DNA of 15,217 nt from an uncultured Desulfobacterales bacterium. Its GTDB lineage: Bacteria; Desulfobacterota; Desulfobacteria; Desulfobacterales; G020354645. A model generated the notes under the pieces. It was given only the letters and a program-made list of their open reading frames with translations, had not been told where the DNA came from and did no database searches. The position numbers and the translations under genes were made by a program. Every line of letters starts with the position of its first letter. Position 1 is the first letter of the stretch. Positions 7,655-15,044 of the stretch are shown here, piece after piece. The stretch spans positions 1 to 15,217 of the forward strand of contig CAMYNZ010000039.1 in NCBI GenBank assembly GCA_947259865.1, given 5' to 3'.

Positions 7655-8767
7655 ATGATTGTAGGGATACTCAAAGAAATCAAGGCTGAGGAAAATCGCG
7701 TTTCTATGACCCCGGCCGGCGTGGAAATTATGCTGCAAAATGGGCACCAGGTATTGGTTGAAAAAAGCGCCGGGATCGGCAGCGGATTTGGCGATGACAT
7801 CTATTTGAAAGCCGGCGCTGAGATGGTCGCTAAACCGAAAACCATTTTCGAACGTGCAAATATGGTCATGCATGTCAAAGAGCCTTTGCCACCCGAGTAT
7901 GATCTAATCCGCAAAGATCAGATTGTTTTCACTTATCTGCACCTGGCAGCGGCAGAGGAACTGACTCACATCCTGATGAAAGCCGGAAGTGTAAACATCG
8001 CCTATGAAACGATTCAAAAAGAAGACGGCTCTCTACCCTTGCTTACCCCCATGAGTGAGGTGGCCGGACGAATGGCAATCCAGCAAGCAGCCAAATATCT
8101 TGAAATGTCGCAAGGCGGAGAAGGCGTCTTACTGGGTGGGGTTCCAGGGGTAGACCCGGGTTCCGTTCTCATTATCGGCGGCGGTGTTGTCGGCACAAAT
8201 GCGGCCAAGATGGCCTGCGGACTGGGGGCCAAAGTTTACGTTCTGGACTTCAATTTAGATCGTCTCCGCTATCTCAGCGATGTTATGCCCGCCAACTGTT
8301 TTCCGTTGATGTCAAACCCGGCGACCCGACGTAAACTCATCAAAGAAGCAGATGTCGTTGTGGGAGCCGTTCTGATTCCGGGTGCTAAGGCGCCCAGGCT
8401 GGTCACCCGGGATATGATAAAAACCATGAAAAAAGGTTCGGTGTTGGTTGACGTCGCCATCGATCAGGGGGGGTGCTTTGAAACTTCCAAAGCCACCACT
8501 CACGCCGATCCCATTTACATGATTGACGGCGTCGTTCATTACTGCGTGGCAAATATGCCGGGAGCTGTTCCAAAGACCTCAACCCTGGCGTTGACCAATG
8601 CTACTTTGCCCTATGCAGTGGAAATAGCCAACAAGGGATGGCAAGCTGCCTTTAAGGACAATCCTGAAATTAAGCTGGGGGCCAATGTCGTTCACGGCAA
8701 GGTAACCTATAAGGGCGTAGCGGAGGCTTTTGACTTAAAGTATGAAACAGTGGACAGTCTATTATAA
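7655..8767 (+). CDS. ald: Alanine dehydrogenase
   Basis: A 370-residue cytosolic enzyme catalysing L-alanine + NAD+ + H2O to pyruvate + NH4+ + NADH, reversibly. It can serve alanine use as carbon or nitrogen source, or ammonium assimilation. The N-terminus MIVGILKEIKAEENRVSMTP is typical of the family. Pyruvate-site residues Lys75 (VKEP) and His96 (YLHLAA) are present. The NAD-binding Rossmann motif GGGVVG is at 175-180, followed by the adenosine-ribose Asp198 (VLDFN). Asp270 (VAIDQGG) and Asn300 (VANMPGAVP) fall at the positions known from the Mycobacterium tuberculosis enzyme. Length is standard and no damage is seen. The ATG has a strong AGGAGAGG ribosome site. The gene stands alone, converging on miaA with a 35-bp gap. 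Pyruvate links it in metabolism to ppdK, but the two are not in one operon. Confidence 0.97.
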   Translation: MIVGILKEIKAEENRVSMTPAGVEIMLQNGHQVLVEKSAGIGSGFGDDIYLKAGAEMVAKPKTIFERANMVMHVKEPLPPEYDLIRKDQIVFTYLHLAAAEELTHILMKAGSVNIAYETIQKEDGSLPLLTPMSEVAGRMAIQQAAKYLEMSQGGEGVLLGGVPGVDPGSVLIIGGGVVGTNAAKMACGLGAKVYVLDFNLDRLRYLSDVMPANCFPLMSNPATRRKLIKEADVVVGAVLIPGAKAPRLVTRDMIKTMKKGSVLVDVAIDQGGCFETSKATTHADPIYMIDGVVHYCVANMPGAVPKTSTLALTNATLPYAVEIANKGWQAAFKDNPEIKLGANVVHGKVTYKGVAEAFDLKYETVDSLL

Positions 8768-8802
8768 AAGCTTTCTCAAAAACCCGTCTGCTATAGGTAT
8801 TT

Positions 8803-9750
8803 TTAATCTTGCAAAAATTTTTTTATCCTTGATCCCAAAGCGCGCATGCGGCTCGGTTCGGTCCAGGCAATCCCGTCATCGGCCCTGAACCAGGTTAACT
8901 GGCGTTTGGCGTATCTCCGGGTGTCGCGTTTCAAAGTCCGGACGGTTTCGTTCCAGGGCTGGCGCCCCTGGATAAATGCAGCCATGTGACGGTATCCGAT
9001 CGCCTGCATGGATTTGAGATCCGCTTTGTAACCCATGTCAAACAGGTTTTTTACCTCATCAACAAAACCCGCATCAAGCATGGCATCTACTCTCCGGTTT
9101 ATACGATCATATAATGTTTCGCGGGGCATACGCAGTCCAATTTTTAAAAATTTGAAGGGTGTATCGCAAAATTGGTGCTTGTTCTGATACCCGGAGATCG
9201 GTTCGCCGGTTGCCTCAAATATTTCCAGGGCCCTGACGATGCGATAGCCGTCATTGGGATGAATCTTGCGCGCGGTTTGCGGGTCTACGCTTATCAATCG
9301 CCGGTGCAGTGCTTCTGATCCCATGGTGACGGCTTCATCTTTTAATCGGGCGCGCAAACCGGCGTCCAGCGGCTCTGATGGGTATAACCCATGGAGAAGT
9401 GCCTTAATATAAAGTCCTGTTCCACCGACGACGTAAGCAACACTTTTATTGGAATGCAGTTGGAAAACTATTCTGCGTGCCAGCTCGGCATATTGGGCAG
9501 CATCAAAGGATTTGTCCGGATCCACGACATCAATCATGTGGTGTCTAATCTTGTGCTGCTCCAACGCGGTCGGTTTGGCTGTTCCGATATCCATAAATCT
9601 GTAGATCTGCATAGAGTCAGCACTGATAATTTGGCCCTCGATCTCGGTGGCCATGCTTATGGCTGCGGCAGTTTTACCAATTCCCGTCGGTCCGCAAATC
9701 ACAATGATTTTAGGTTTTTCCATAACGATGAAGTATAATATAACCGACAT
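8803..9750 (-). CDS. miaA: tRNA dimethylallyltransferase
   Basis: A 315-residue enzyme that transfers a dimethylallyl group from DMAPP to N6 of A37 in tRNAs reading UNN codons, the first step of i6A/ms2i6A formation. The P-loop GPTGIGKT is at 20-27. Asp45 in SADSMQIYRFMDIGTAKPT marks the family's substrate and catalytic block. It is followed by HHMIDVVDP, VGGTGLYIKALLHG, the QAIGYRHMAAFIQG segment and the C-terminal RDTRRYAKRQLTWFR. The length matches bacterial MiaA. Two starts are possible. The ATG at 9750 has AGGGG eight bases upstream and is preferred; the ATG at 9723 lacks a ribosome site but is where conserved sequence begins. No mutL or hfq neighbour is present. The upstream region contains inverted repeats that could mask the ribosome site. 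Confidence 0.96.
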   Translation of the reverse strand: MSVILYFIVMEKPKIIVICGPTGIGKTAAAISMATEIEGQIISADSMQIYRFMDIGTAKPTALEQHKIRHHMIDVVDPDKSFDAAQYAELARRIVFQLHSNKSVAYVVGGTGLYIKALLHGLYPSEPLDAGLRARLKDEAVTMGSEALHRRLISVDPQTARKIHPNDGYRIVRALEIFEATGEPISGYQNKHQFCDTPFKFLKIGLRMPRETLYDRINRRVDAMLDAGFVDEVKNLFDMGYKADLKSMQAIGYRHMAAFIQGRQPWNETVRTLKRDTRRYAKRQLTWFRADDGIAWTEPSRMRALGSRIKKFLQD

Positions 9751-9759
9751 TCTTTCAAC

Positions 9760-9783
9760 CCCTGAATTATATGTGCATCAGGG
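9760..9783 (-). promoter_or_regulatory. miaA leader: -10 box and ribosome-site hairpin
   Basis: On the minus strand CCCTGA (9783-9778) can pair with TCAGGG (9765-9760) around a 12-base loop. The 3' arm contains most of the AGGGG ribosome site used by the ATG at 9750. A perfect TATAAT (9771-9766) lies in the loop, without a good -35. If it is the promoter, the leader is only about 9 bases and the hairpin would not form in RNA; if transcription starts further upstream, the hairpin could mask the ribosome site. Confidence 0.35.
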
Positions 9784-9996
9784 ATCGGGGTATTTTTTTT
9801 AAGACAAGATGAACACCCAGTTGTTTCTAAATGGCAAAGGGTTGCTCCCGCTCCGAAAGGCAAACGACGGTGTTAGTTTTTGGGAGAGTAAATGTTTTAA
9901 CCTGCAGGCGGCAAATTGTCAGGGAGTTGCCGTTGCCAGGGCCGGCAGGCGATAACATGGCATCTCGTCATAAAAAAAATACCCCGACCCCTGATG
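9776..9996. mobile_element. 221-bp element with long imperfect terminal inverted repeats (MITE-like)
   Basis: The left arm 9776-9800 (CATCAGGGATCGGGGTA then eight T) is the inverse of the right arm 9972-9996 with a single mismatch in 25 bases. The match continues inward to 9811 and 9961, giving 36 bases with three mismatches in total. It does not extend outward. ATGTG occurs at 9771-9775 and again at 9994-9998, a possible 5-bp target duplication overlapping the right arm. The inside has no convincing gene; a 66-codon open frame at 9831-10031 crosses the right arm and is not credible. The structure fits a non-autonomous mobile element or paired ends recognised by a transposase elsewhere in the genome. 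It lies directly upstream of miaA, and its left arm forms part of the miaA leader. Confidence 0.6.
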
Positions 9997-10085
9997 TGGC
10001 TTGTAAAGTTTTAAATCACATGGTAATTTAATCAAATTAAATTCCGATTTTTTAGTTTTGAATCGTTTTATAAAGGATCCCAATT

Positions 10086-11153
10086 ATGTCCGCTAACTTT
10101 CAGGCCAACGCGCTGCCGTTATTGATCGGAAGTTTGCCATTGAAAGATCACCCAGCGGCCCTGGAACTTGTATTCGATCATACCCCCGAAATTCCGCTTT
10201 GGATTCAATTGCCGGCTTTTCCGCAAGAGCAAATGATCCCTCAATTTATGCCCGGACTGCCAGGTGTGACCCGCAAAAATGGAAAAACTTATATCGATAC
10301 CGCTGCCGAAAATTTTGATGATCAAGTTCTGGAGTTCTATGAAGATTATATGGCTGTAATCGATGGAGAAAAAGATCTGGATCTTACCCGATTTATCCTC
10401 ACGGCAGAGACAGCCAGGGGATTTTTGGAGTTCGTGAAGTATACGCGTTCGCTGTCATCACTTCCGGTCGCGGTCAAAGGCCAAATTACAGGACCCATAA
10501 CATTCAGCACCGGCATTCATGATCAGAATAAAAATGCGATATTTTATAATGAGCAAATCCGGGATGCAGCCGTGAAGCTCATAGCCCTGAAGGCCAAATG
10601 GCAGGTCCGACAGCTTTCAACCCTGGGATGTCCGGTAATTATTTTCTTTGATGAGCCCGCACTGGCGGGATACGGTACTTCAGAGTTTATCAGTATTTCA
10701 CTTGACGAAATAACGCTTTGTTTTGAGGAAGTTATGGAAGCTGTGCGTTCGGAAGGAGGACTGGCCGGCGTGCATGTTTGTGCCAATACCGACTGGTCGC
10801 TGGTTTTAGAATCTTCTGCTGATATTGTAAGCTTTGATGCTTATTCCTACTTTGATCGCTTTATACTTTACCCGGATCTAATTAAGACCTTTATTGAATC
10901 GGGAAGAATTCTGGCCTGGGGAATCGTTCCAACCGGTGATGCAGAAGATATTGAAAAGGAGACAACCGATTCCCTGGTGGCCCAATGGGAAGAAAAGGTT
11001 CAAGCCATTGTGGCGCTCGGTATCAATAGATCCAGGTTATTGGCCCAGTCCCTCATAACCCCGAGCTGCGGAACAGGGTCATTAAGCCTTGACCTCGCTA
11101 AAAAGGTGCTTAGGATTACCCGGGAAGTTTCCGATCGGGTAAGGCAGATTTAG
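10086..11153 (+). CDS. Stand-alone MetE-core-like / uroporphyrinogen decarboxylase-fold protein
   Basis: A 355-residue soluble protein of the UROD/cobalamin-independent methionine synthase (MetE) superfamily. It lacks the N-terminal half of full MetE (about 750 residues) and corresponds to the catalytic barrel only. Putative zinc ligands are H230 and C232 (GVHVCANTDW) and C328 (TPSCGTGS), matching the H-x-C and later Cys of MetE. The Glu ligand region reads IVSFDAYSYFD, so Asp may replace Glu. Other barrel blocks are KGQITGPITFS and FFDEPALAGYG, the latter resembling the MetE DEPA segment. Methyl transfer onto a thiol is therefore plausible; the methyl donor and acceptor cannot be told from sequence. 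Core-MetE proteins using corrinoid-protein donors are known in anaerobes, and this could be one. The ATG follows AAAGGA with normal spacing. It is apparently monocistronic, with a terminator 92 bp downstream. Confidence 0.8.
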   Translation: MSANFQANALPLLIGSLPLKDHPAALELVFDHTPEIPLWIQLPAFPQEQMIPQFMPGLPGVTRKNGKTYIDTAAENFDDQVLEFYEDYMAVIDGEKDLDLTRFILTAETARGFLEFVKYTRSLSSLPVAVKGQITGPITFSTGIHDQNKNAIFYNEQIRDAAVKLIALKAKWQVRQLSTLGCPVIIFFDEPALAGYGTSEFISISLDEITLCFEEVMEAVRSEGGLAGVHVCANTDWSLVLESSADIVSFDAYSYFDRFILYPDLIKTFIESGRILAWGIVPTGDAEDIEKETTDSLVAQWEEKVQAIVALGINRSRLLAQSLITPSCGTGSLSLDLAKKVLRITREVSDRVRQI

Positions 11154-11163
11154 AAAATCTACC

Positions 11164-11181
11164 CGAATTGATCCCAATTCG
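11164..11181 (+). terminator. AT-rich hairpin after the MetE-core-like gene
   Basis: CGAATTG (11164-11170) pairs perfectly with CAATTCG (11175-11181) around a 4-base loop, 10 bp after the stop codon. The following ATTTGTTTG is T-rich but interrupted. It could be a weak terminator or an mRNA 3'-end stabiliser ahead of the stronger terminator at 11245. Confidence 0.35.
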
Positions 11182-11244
11182 ATTTGTTTGCGATCAAACA
11201 GGGTTATGGAATTTATGATCATCGGTTGATCAAAGGCTATGGTT

Positions 11245-11280
11245 GGACAGATTCGTTCACTGATTTCTGTCCATTTTTTT
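11245..11280 (+). terminator. Rho-independent terminator
   Basis: GGACAGA (11245-11251) pairs with TCTGTCC (11266-11272) around a 14-base loop, followed directly by ATTTTTTT and then AATTTTC. It lies downstream of the MetE-core-like gene and separates it from the MoxR gene. Confidence 0.6.
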
Positions 11281-11318
11281 AATTTTCATTGCACATGTTG
11301 AATATGAGGATATCGATA

Positions 11319-12170
11319 GTGAATAAAAAAACAGACAGCCAATTTTCTGGAGCAACCCGTTATGTTTTGGATGATGAACTGGCCGGCATTGTCAACATTT
11401 CCATGGCACTTGAAATGCCGCTTTTGTTAAAGGGGGAACCGGGCACCGGTAAGACCATGCTGGCCCATGCCATAGCAGAGAGTTTGGAGATGCCCCTTAT
11501 TGTACTTAACGTTAAATCAAGCATGAAGCTCGTGGAAGCCCTGTATCAATATGACACGTTGACGCGGCTGAACGACAGCCGTTTTGGCGATTCCAGCCGG
11601 AATGTCAGCAATATCCAGGACTACATAAGAATGGGCAAGATCGGCCAGGCCTTTACCGCCGAAGCAAGAACGGTGCTGTTGATTGACGAAATCGATAAGG
11701 CTGACAGCGATTTCCAGGATGACATGCTGGATGTGCTGGATCAGATGGAATTCGACATAATCGAAATCGATAAGACCGTCAAAGCGAATCACCGCCCGGT
11801 GATCATCATTACTTCGAATGCTAAAAAAGACCTTTCGGATCCGTTTTTGGGCCGTTGCAATTTTCACCACATCGCTTTTCCGGAAACAGGCATGATGCGT
11901 GAGATTGTAAAGGTGCACTTTCCGGATATAGACACACAGCTGATTGAGAATGCCATAAATACTTTTTACCGACTACGGGAGATTGATACCGTAGAGAAGC
12001 GGCCCGCCACCCGGGAGTTATTAAACTGGATAAGAGCACTCAGTGCCGATCCTGATTTTAAACCTGACAACCTTGCCAATGGCGAAGTGCCCTTTATGGG
12101 AGTGCTGTTCAAAAAAAGTCAGGATTATCGGAGCGCTGCGCACAAGATAGAACGCCGAAGATTGCTTTAG
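11319..12170 (+). CDS. MoxR-family AAA+ ATPase
   Basis: A 283-residue soluble AAA+ ATPase of the MoxR/CbbQ type. Such ATPases work as chaperone-like remodelling factors together with a von Willebrand A-type partner, for example in maturation of metal-containing or multi-subunit enzymes. Walker A is GEPGTGKT at residues 39-46, and Walker B is VLLIDEIDKAD with D123 and E124. The sensor-1 segment IIITSNAKKDL is present, and FLGRCNFHHIAFP is the usual post-sensor block with the arginine-finger region. The GTG at 11319 was chosen because GAGGA lies eight bases upstream; ATG codons at 11295 and 11304 in the same frame lack a ribosome site. The CoxE-like gene 298 bp downstream on the same strand is the expected partner. 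The substrate is unknown. Confidence 0.9.
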   Translation: MNKKTDSQFSGATRYVLDDELAGIVNISMALEMPLLLKGEPGTGKTMLAHAIAESLEMPLIVLNVKSSMKLVEALYQYDTLTRLNDSRFGDSSRNVSNIQDYIRMGKIGQAFTAEARTVLLIDEIDKADSDFQDDMLDVLDQMEFDIIEIDKTVKANHRPVIIITSNAKKDLSDPFLGRCNFHHIAFPETGMMREIVKVHFPDIDTQLIENAINTFYRLREIDTVEKRPATRELLNWIRALSADPDFKPDNLANGEVPFMGVLFKKSQDYRSAAHKIERRRLL

Positions 12171-12237
12171 GGTGGCCATCGTATGGAAAAGTAATAATTT
12201 TTGTATCAGTTCATAATTAATATTTTGGTCTGCGAAT

Positions 12238-12382
12238 AAATCCGAAATTCGAATATCGAATGATCAAAATATGGCGTTCCTGAATCTCATCTCATTTTAA
12301 CGTACGGCTTATTTCTAAAGTTTAGAATTTTGAATTTTGGACATTTGAATTTGTTTCGGATTTCGGATTTCGTGCTTCGGAT
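12238..12382. repeat. Inverted and tandem short repeats in the MoxR-CoxE gap
   Basis: The 298-bp gap 12171-12468 is AT-rich and holds no credible gene. AAATCCGAAA at 12238-12247 is perfectly inverted as TTTCGGATTT at 12354-12363 and again at 12361-12370. The right side is a 7-bp tandem array: TTCGGAT at 12355 and 12362, a degenerate TTCGTGC at 12369, and TTCGGAT at 12376. Between them lie TTTAGAATTTTGAATTTTGG and similar near-repeats. It looks like a dispersed intergenic repeat inserted between two functionally linked genes. The other copies are outside this window. Confidence 0.5.
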
Positions 12383-12468
12383 TTGAATCATGCGATAAAA
12401 GCACGCAGTTAAAATTATTCGATGGCGTTTGTATAATTCCCATTTGTCAGTAAAGGAATGATCTGGGT

Positions 12469-13659
12469 ATGTTTATTGATTTTTTCTATACGCTGAAGGA
12501 TGTGGGGGTGCCGGTCAGTCCGACATCTTTTTTGACCCTGCACAAAGCTTTGGGTACCGGATTGATCAATTCCCTGAATGATTTTTATACCTCCTCCCGG
12601 GCCATCCTGGTCAAAAGCGAACGATATTTTGATCTTTTTGACCAGGTTTTCGCGCATCACTTCCAGGGCGCGGATTTGCCGGACTATACAGGCGTTGAGC
12701 TTGATGAAATTGCCCGGGCGCTGCTCCAGCAGTGGCTCAAAGAACCTGAGGCACTGGCTGACGCACTTGGAATTGACCCGTCGGAGTTAAAGAAATTGAG
12801 TCCAGAGGAGCTCATCGAATATTTTAAGGAACGGTTGAAAGAACAAACCGAAGCCCACCACGGTGGTAACCATTGGATTGGAACCGGCGGAACCTCACCG
12901 GTGGGCCATTCAGGGTATCACCCGGGTGGCATGCGTGTCGGTGGTATGTCTGGTAACAAATCGGCCGTAAAGGTCGCTATGGATCGAAGATACAAAGATT
13001 ATTCGCTGAATGGTCCCCTTACGCAATCCATGATGGGTGAAGCTCTAAAACGGCTGCGCAACATGATCCCGACCGGCCCCAAAGACCAGGTTAATATAGA
13101 TGCTACTATTTACCAGACTATGAAAAATGGGGGCGAAATTGAGATTATTTTTGACCGGAGTCTAAAAGATCGGCTCAAAGTGATCCTTGCTATAGATAAC
13201 GGCGGTTATTCCATGGATCCTTATGTGCCGATGGTCCAGACGCTTTTTGACTACACCCGGGCCCAATTCAAGGATATTAAAACTTATTTTTTTCATAACA
13301 CGATTTACGGTTCGTTGTGGTCAGATCCGGCACGCTATAAAAGGCCTGAGGCGATTGATGTATTTGCCCGCTTTGATCCGGAGACCCGTTTTATTGTAGT
13401 GGGTGATGCCAGTATGGCCCCCTATGAGCTAATGGCTGCGGACGGTTCCATACATCTGGAAGAACGCAGTGGCCGACCCAGCATCGAATGCCTGCAATTT
13501 CTTGCCAAAACCTTTACCCATTCCGTATGGCTGAATCCGATATCCGAGGGGATGTGGGGCTATACCCAAAGCATTAATGTTATCCGTGATATTTTTCCCA
13601 TGTTCGAGCTTTCTATTGATGGGTTGGAGAAGACCATCGCCCACCTCATGACCAAATAA
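12469..13659 (+). CDS. CoxE-like / von Willebrand A-type protein, partner of MoxR
   Basis: A 396-residue soluble protein. The N-terminal helical part (MFIDFFYTLKDVGVPVSPTS, then a long helical stretch with a Glu/Lys-rich run to about residue 128) matches CoxE-type VWA proteins that pair with MoxR ATPases. A Gly/His-rich linker follows at about 129-165 (HHGGNHW..GTGG..GHSGYHPGG). The C-terminal half is VWA-like: LKVILAIDNGGYSMDPY at about 235-252, then a helix, FFHNTIYGSLW, and FIVVGDASMAPYEL. The metal-site motif DxSxS is replaced by D243-N-G-G-Y247-S-M, so the MIDAS is degenerate and metal binding is doubtful. No membrane segment is seen. The start ATG is preceded by AAAGGA at a rather long 11-base spacing. 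The pairing with MoxR is inferred from gene order and family knowledge. The enzyme that the pair matures is not identified here. Confidence 0.85.
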   Translation: MFIDFFYTLKDVGVPVSPTSFLTLHKALGTGLINSLNDFYTSSRAILVKSERYFDLFDQVFAHHFQGADLPDYTGVELDEIARALLQQWLKEPEALADALGIDPSELKKLSPEELIEYFKERLKEQTEAHHGGNHWIGTGGTSPVGHSGYHPGGMRVGGMSGNKSAVKVAMDRRYKDYSLNGPLTQSMMGEALKRLRNMIPTGPKDQVNIDATIYQTMKNGGEIEIIFDRSLKDRLKVILAIDNGGYSMDPYVPMVQTLFDYTRAQFKDIKTYFFHNTIYGSLWSDPARYKRPEAIDVFARFDPETRFIVVGDASMAPYELMAADGSIHLEERSGRPSIECLQFLAKTFTHSVWLNPISEGMWGYTQSINVIRDIFPMFELSIDGLEKTIAHLMTK

Positions 13660-13836
13660 TTTCCGGCTTGAAACGGCCCTTTTCCGCAATCTCTGCGCTT
13701 GCCCTGTGGAATGCAGAGCATATTCCTCTGGGGTCAATCTGCGTAATTTAATTGTGCGGCGTACTAAAAGTACGCCTCCGCAAAATTCCTTGATTTCCTT
13801 GACCTTGCAAAAAATTGCTCGTTTCAAGCCCGGAAA
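13660..13836. repeat. 177-bp foldable element with terminal inverted repeats
   Basis: TTTCCGGCTTGAAAC (13660-13674), starting right after the CoxE-like stop codon, is inverted at 13821-13836 with one extra base. Inside are two more stems: CTCTGC (13691-13696) with GCAGAG (13713-13718), and a perfect 8-bp hairpin GGCGTACT-AAA-AGTACGCC (13758-13776). The transcript could fold into a closed multi-branch structure. It may be a MITE, a REP-type composite or a structured RNA. No T-run follows the 8-bp hairpin. A minus-strand open frame (13429-13860) crosses it but mostly overlaps the CoxE-like gene, so it was not called. Confidence 0.5.
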
Positions 13837-13893
13837 TGGCTTTATTATCTTGCGCATCAAAAAAATTCCTCTTTTATGAACGGAAACGGGAAC

Positions 13894-14985
13894 AAAAGAT
13901 AGGGGACGTTGTTGTCTAAGTTGATTTGTTTGTGTTATGTAACTGACAAAAATTTTTAATTAGGAGGGATACGATGCCGCGTCGAGCTCGCTTGGATGCC
14001 CCTGGGACTTTGCATCATGTGATGGTGCGAGGAATTGAAAAGCGCAGGATTGTCAATGATGTTGCCGACCGTAACAATTTTGTAAAGCGTTTGGCAGAGC
14101 TGTCTGCCGCTACAAAGACCACCATCTATGCCTGGGCACTGCTGACCAATCATGCCCATATACTTTTGCGCAGCTCGGACATAGGTCTTTCCGGATTTAT
14201 GCGTCGGTTGCTGACCGGTTATGCAATTTGGTATAATCGACGTCATCGCCGCTGGGGTCATTTATTTCAAAACCGTTATAAGTCCATTATCTGTGATGAA
14301 GATGCCTATTTTACAGAACTGGTGCGTTACATCCATTTAAATCCGTTGCGGGCTAAATTAGTTAAAGGTTTAGCACAACTGGATCGTTACCGCTGGAGCG
14401 GTCATGGCGTATTGATGGGTAAAATTAAAAATGAATGGCAGGATCGAGACTACGTATTGAAATGGTTTGGCAAAAAGGAAGGTGCGGCAAAGAATGCATA
14501 CCGCAACTATGTGAAAAAGGGAATCGATCAGGGACGTCGGCCTGAGCTTGTTGGTGGAGGTTTAATCCGTTCCTTAGGCGGTTGGTCGGCTGTGCTGGCT
14601 ATGCGTCGTTCCGGGGATCGTGAATTGAGTGATGATCGGATATTGGGAAGTGGTGAATTTGTCGAGCGGATCATCAAAGAAGCTGAAGCCAAAATTAAAT
14701 ATCAACTACCCGTCAAGAAGCATCATCAAAAAATTGATGAATTTATAACCCAAATATGTAAAAGTGAAAAAGTATCCATTGAAGAATTAAAAGCCGGTAG
14801 CCGGCGCAAGGAGGCAAGTGGGGTTCGAGCTCGGATTGCGATGGGATTGGTAAAGACTCATGGGGTTGCTTTAGCTGAAGTTGCCAGACAACTGGGTGTT
14901 TCGACCTCGGCCATATCAAAAATCATAAAACGAGCGAGTTAAAGTTAATAAGTCAACTCAGACAACAACGTCCCCTATATCTTTT
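13894..14985 (+). mobile_element. RAYT-type transposase element with inverted ends
   Basis: The transposase gene is enclosed by inverted repeats. The left arm at 13901-13924 begins AGGGGACGTTGTTGTCT. It is the inverse of the right arm at 14953-14976 with one mismatch in 24 bases. Outside these, AAAAGAT (13894-13900) is inverted at 14979-14985 with a 2-base bulge. The arms end 50 bp before the transposase ATG and 11 bp after its stop. No clear target-site duplication was seen, which fits HUH/Y1 transposition. Whether the element is still mobile is unknown. Confidence 0.75.
13974..14942 (+). CDS. REP-associated tyrosine transposase (Y1/HUH, IS200-like)
   Basis: A 322-residue single-strand DNA transposase of the RAYT group. 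The start MPRRARLDAPGTLHHVMVRG is typical. The HUH metal motif is HAH (H60, H62, in TNHAHILLR). The HRRWGHLFQNRYKS block is at 91-104, and the catalytic Tyr is Y119 in ELVRYIHLNPLRA. The C-terminal 70 residues (IDEFITQICKSEKVSIEEL.., RARIAMGLVKTHGVALAEVA, LGVSTSAISKIIKR) form a DnaA-domain-IV-like helix-turn-helix, found on many RAYTs and likely used for binding the repeat ends. All catalytic residues are present and the frame is intact. The ATG has a strong AGGAGGG ribosome site. RAYTs process REP/BIME palindromes in other genomes; here the likely substrates are the flanking inverted arms. Confidence 0.93.
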   Translation: MPRRARLDAPGTLHHVMVRGIEKRRIVNDVADRNNFVKRLAELSAATKTTIYAWALLTNHAHILLRSSDIGLSGFMRRLLTGYAIWYNRRHRRWGHLFQNRYKSIICDEDAYFTELVRYIHLNPLRAKLVKGLAQLDRYRWSGHGVLMGKIKNEWQDRDYVLKWFGKKEGAAKNAYRNYVKKGIDQGRRPELVGGGLIRSLGGWSAVLAMRRSGDRELSDDRILGSGEFVERIIKEAEAKIKYQLPVKKHHQKIDEFITQICKSEKVSIEELKAGSRRKEASGVRARIAMGLVKTHGVALAEVARQLGVSTSAISKIIKRAS

Positions 14986-15044
14986 GCGGCATCAGTCCGA
15001 AATTGCCTGTAATACCCAAATGGTATAAGATCAATATTTTGGAC

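Noticed and set aside
7383..7689. Short open frames on both strands upstream of ald
   Set aside because: They overlap each other, lack ribosome sites, and the plus one runs into the ald start in a different frame.
9831..10031. 66-codon open frame inside the inverted-repeat element
   Set aside because: It crosses the right inverted arm and has no ribosome site or family resemblance.
13758..13776. Rho-independent terminator for the CoxE-like gene
   Set aside because: The 8-bp hairpin is strong, but the following bases (TCCGCAAAATTCC) contain no T-run.
13429..13860. 143-codon minus-strand open frame over the CoxE-like 3' end and the foldable element
   Set aside because: More than half is antisense to a real gene and the rest is palindromic repeat DNA. 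A repeat-borne peptide cannot be fully excluded.
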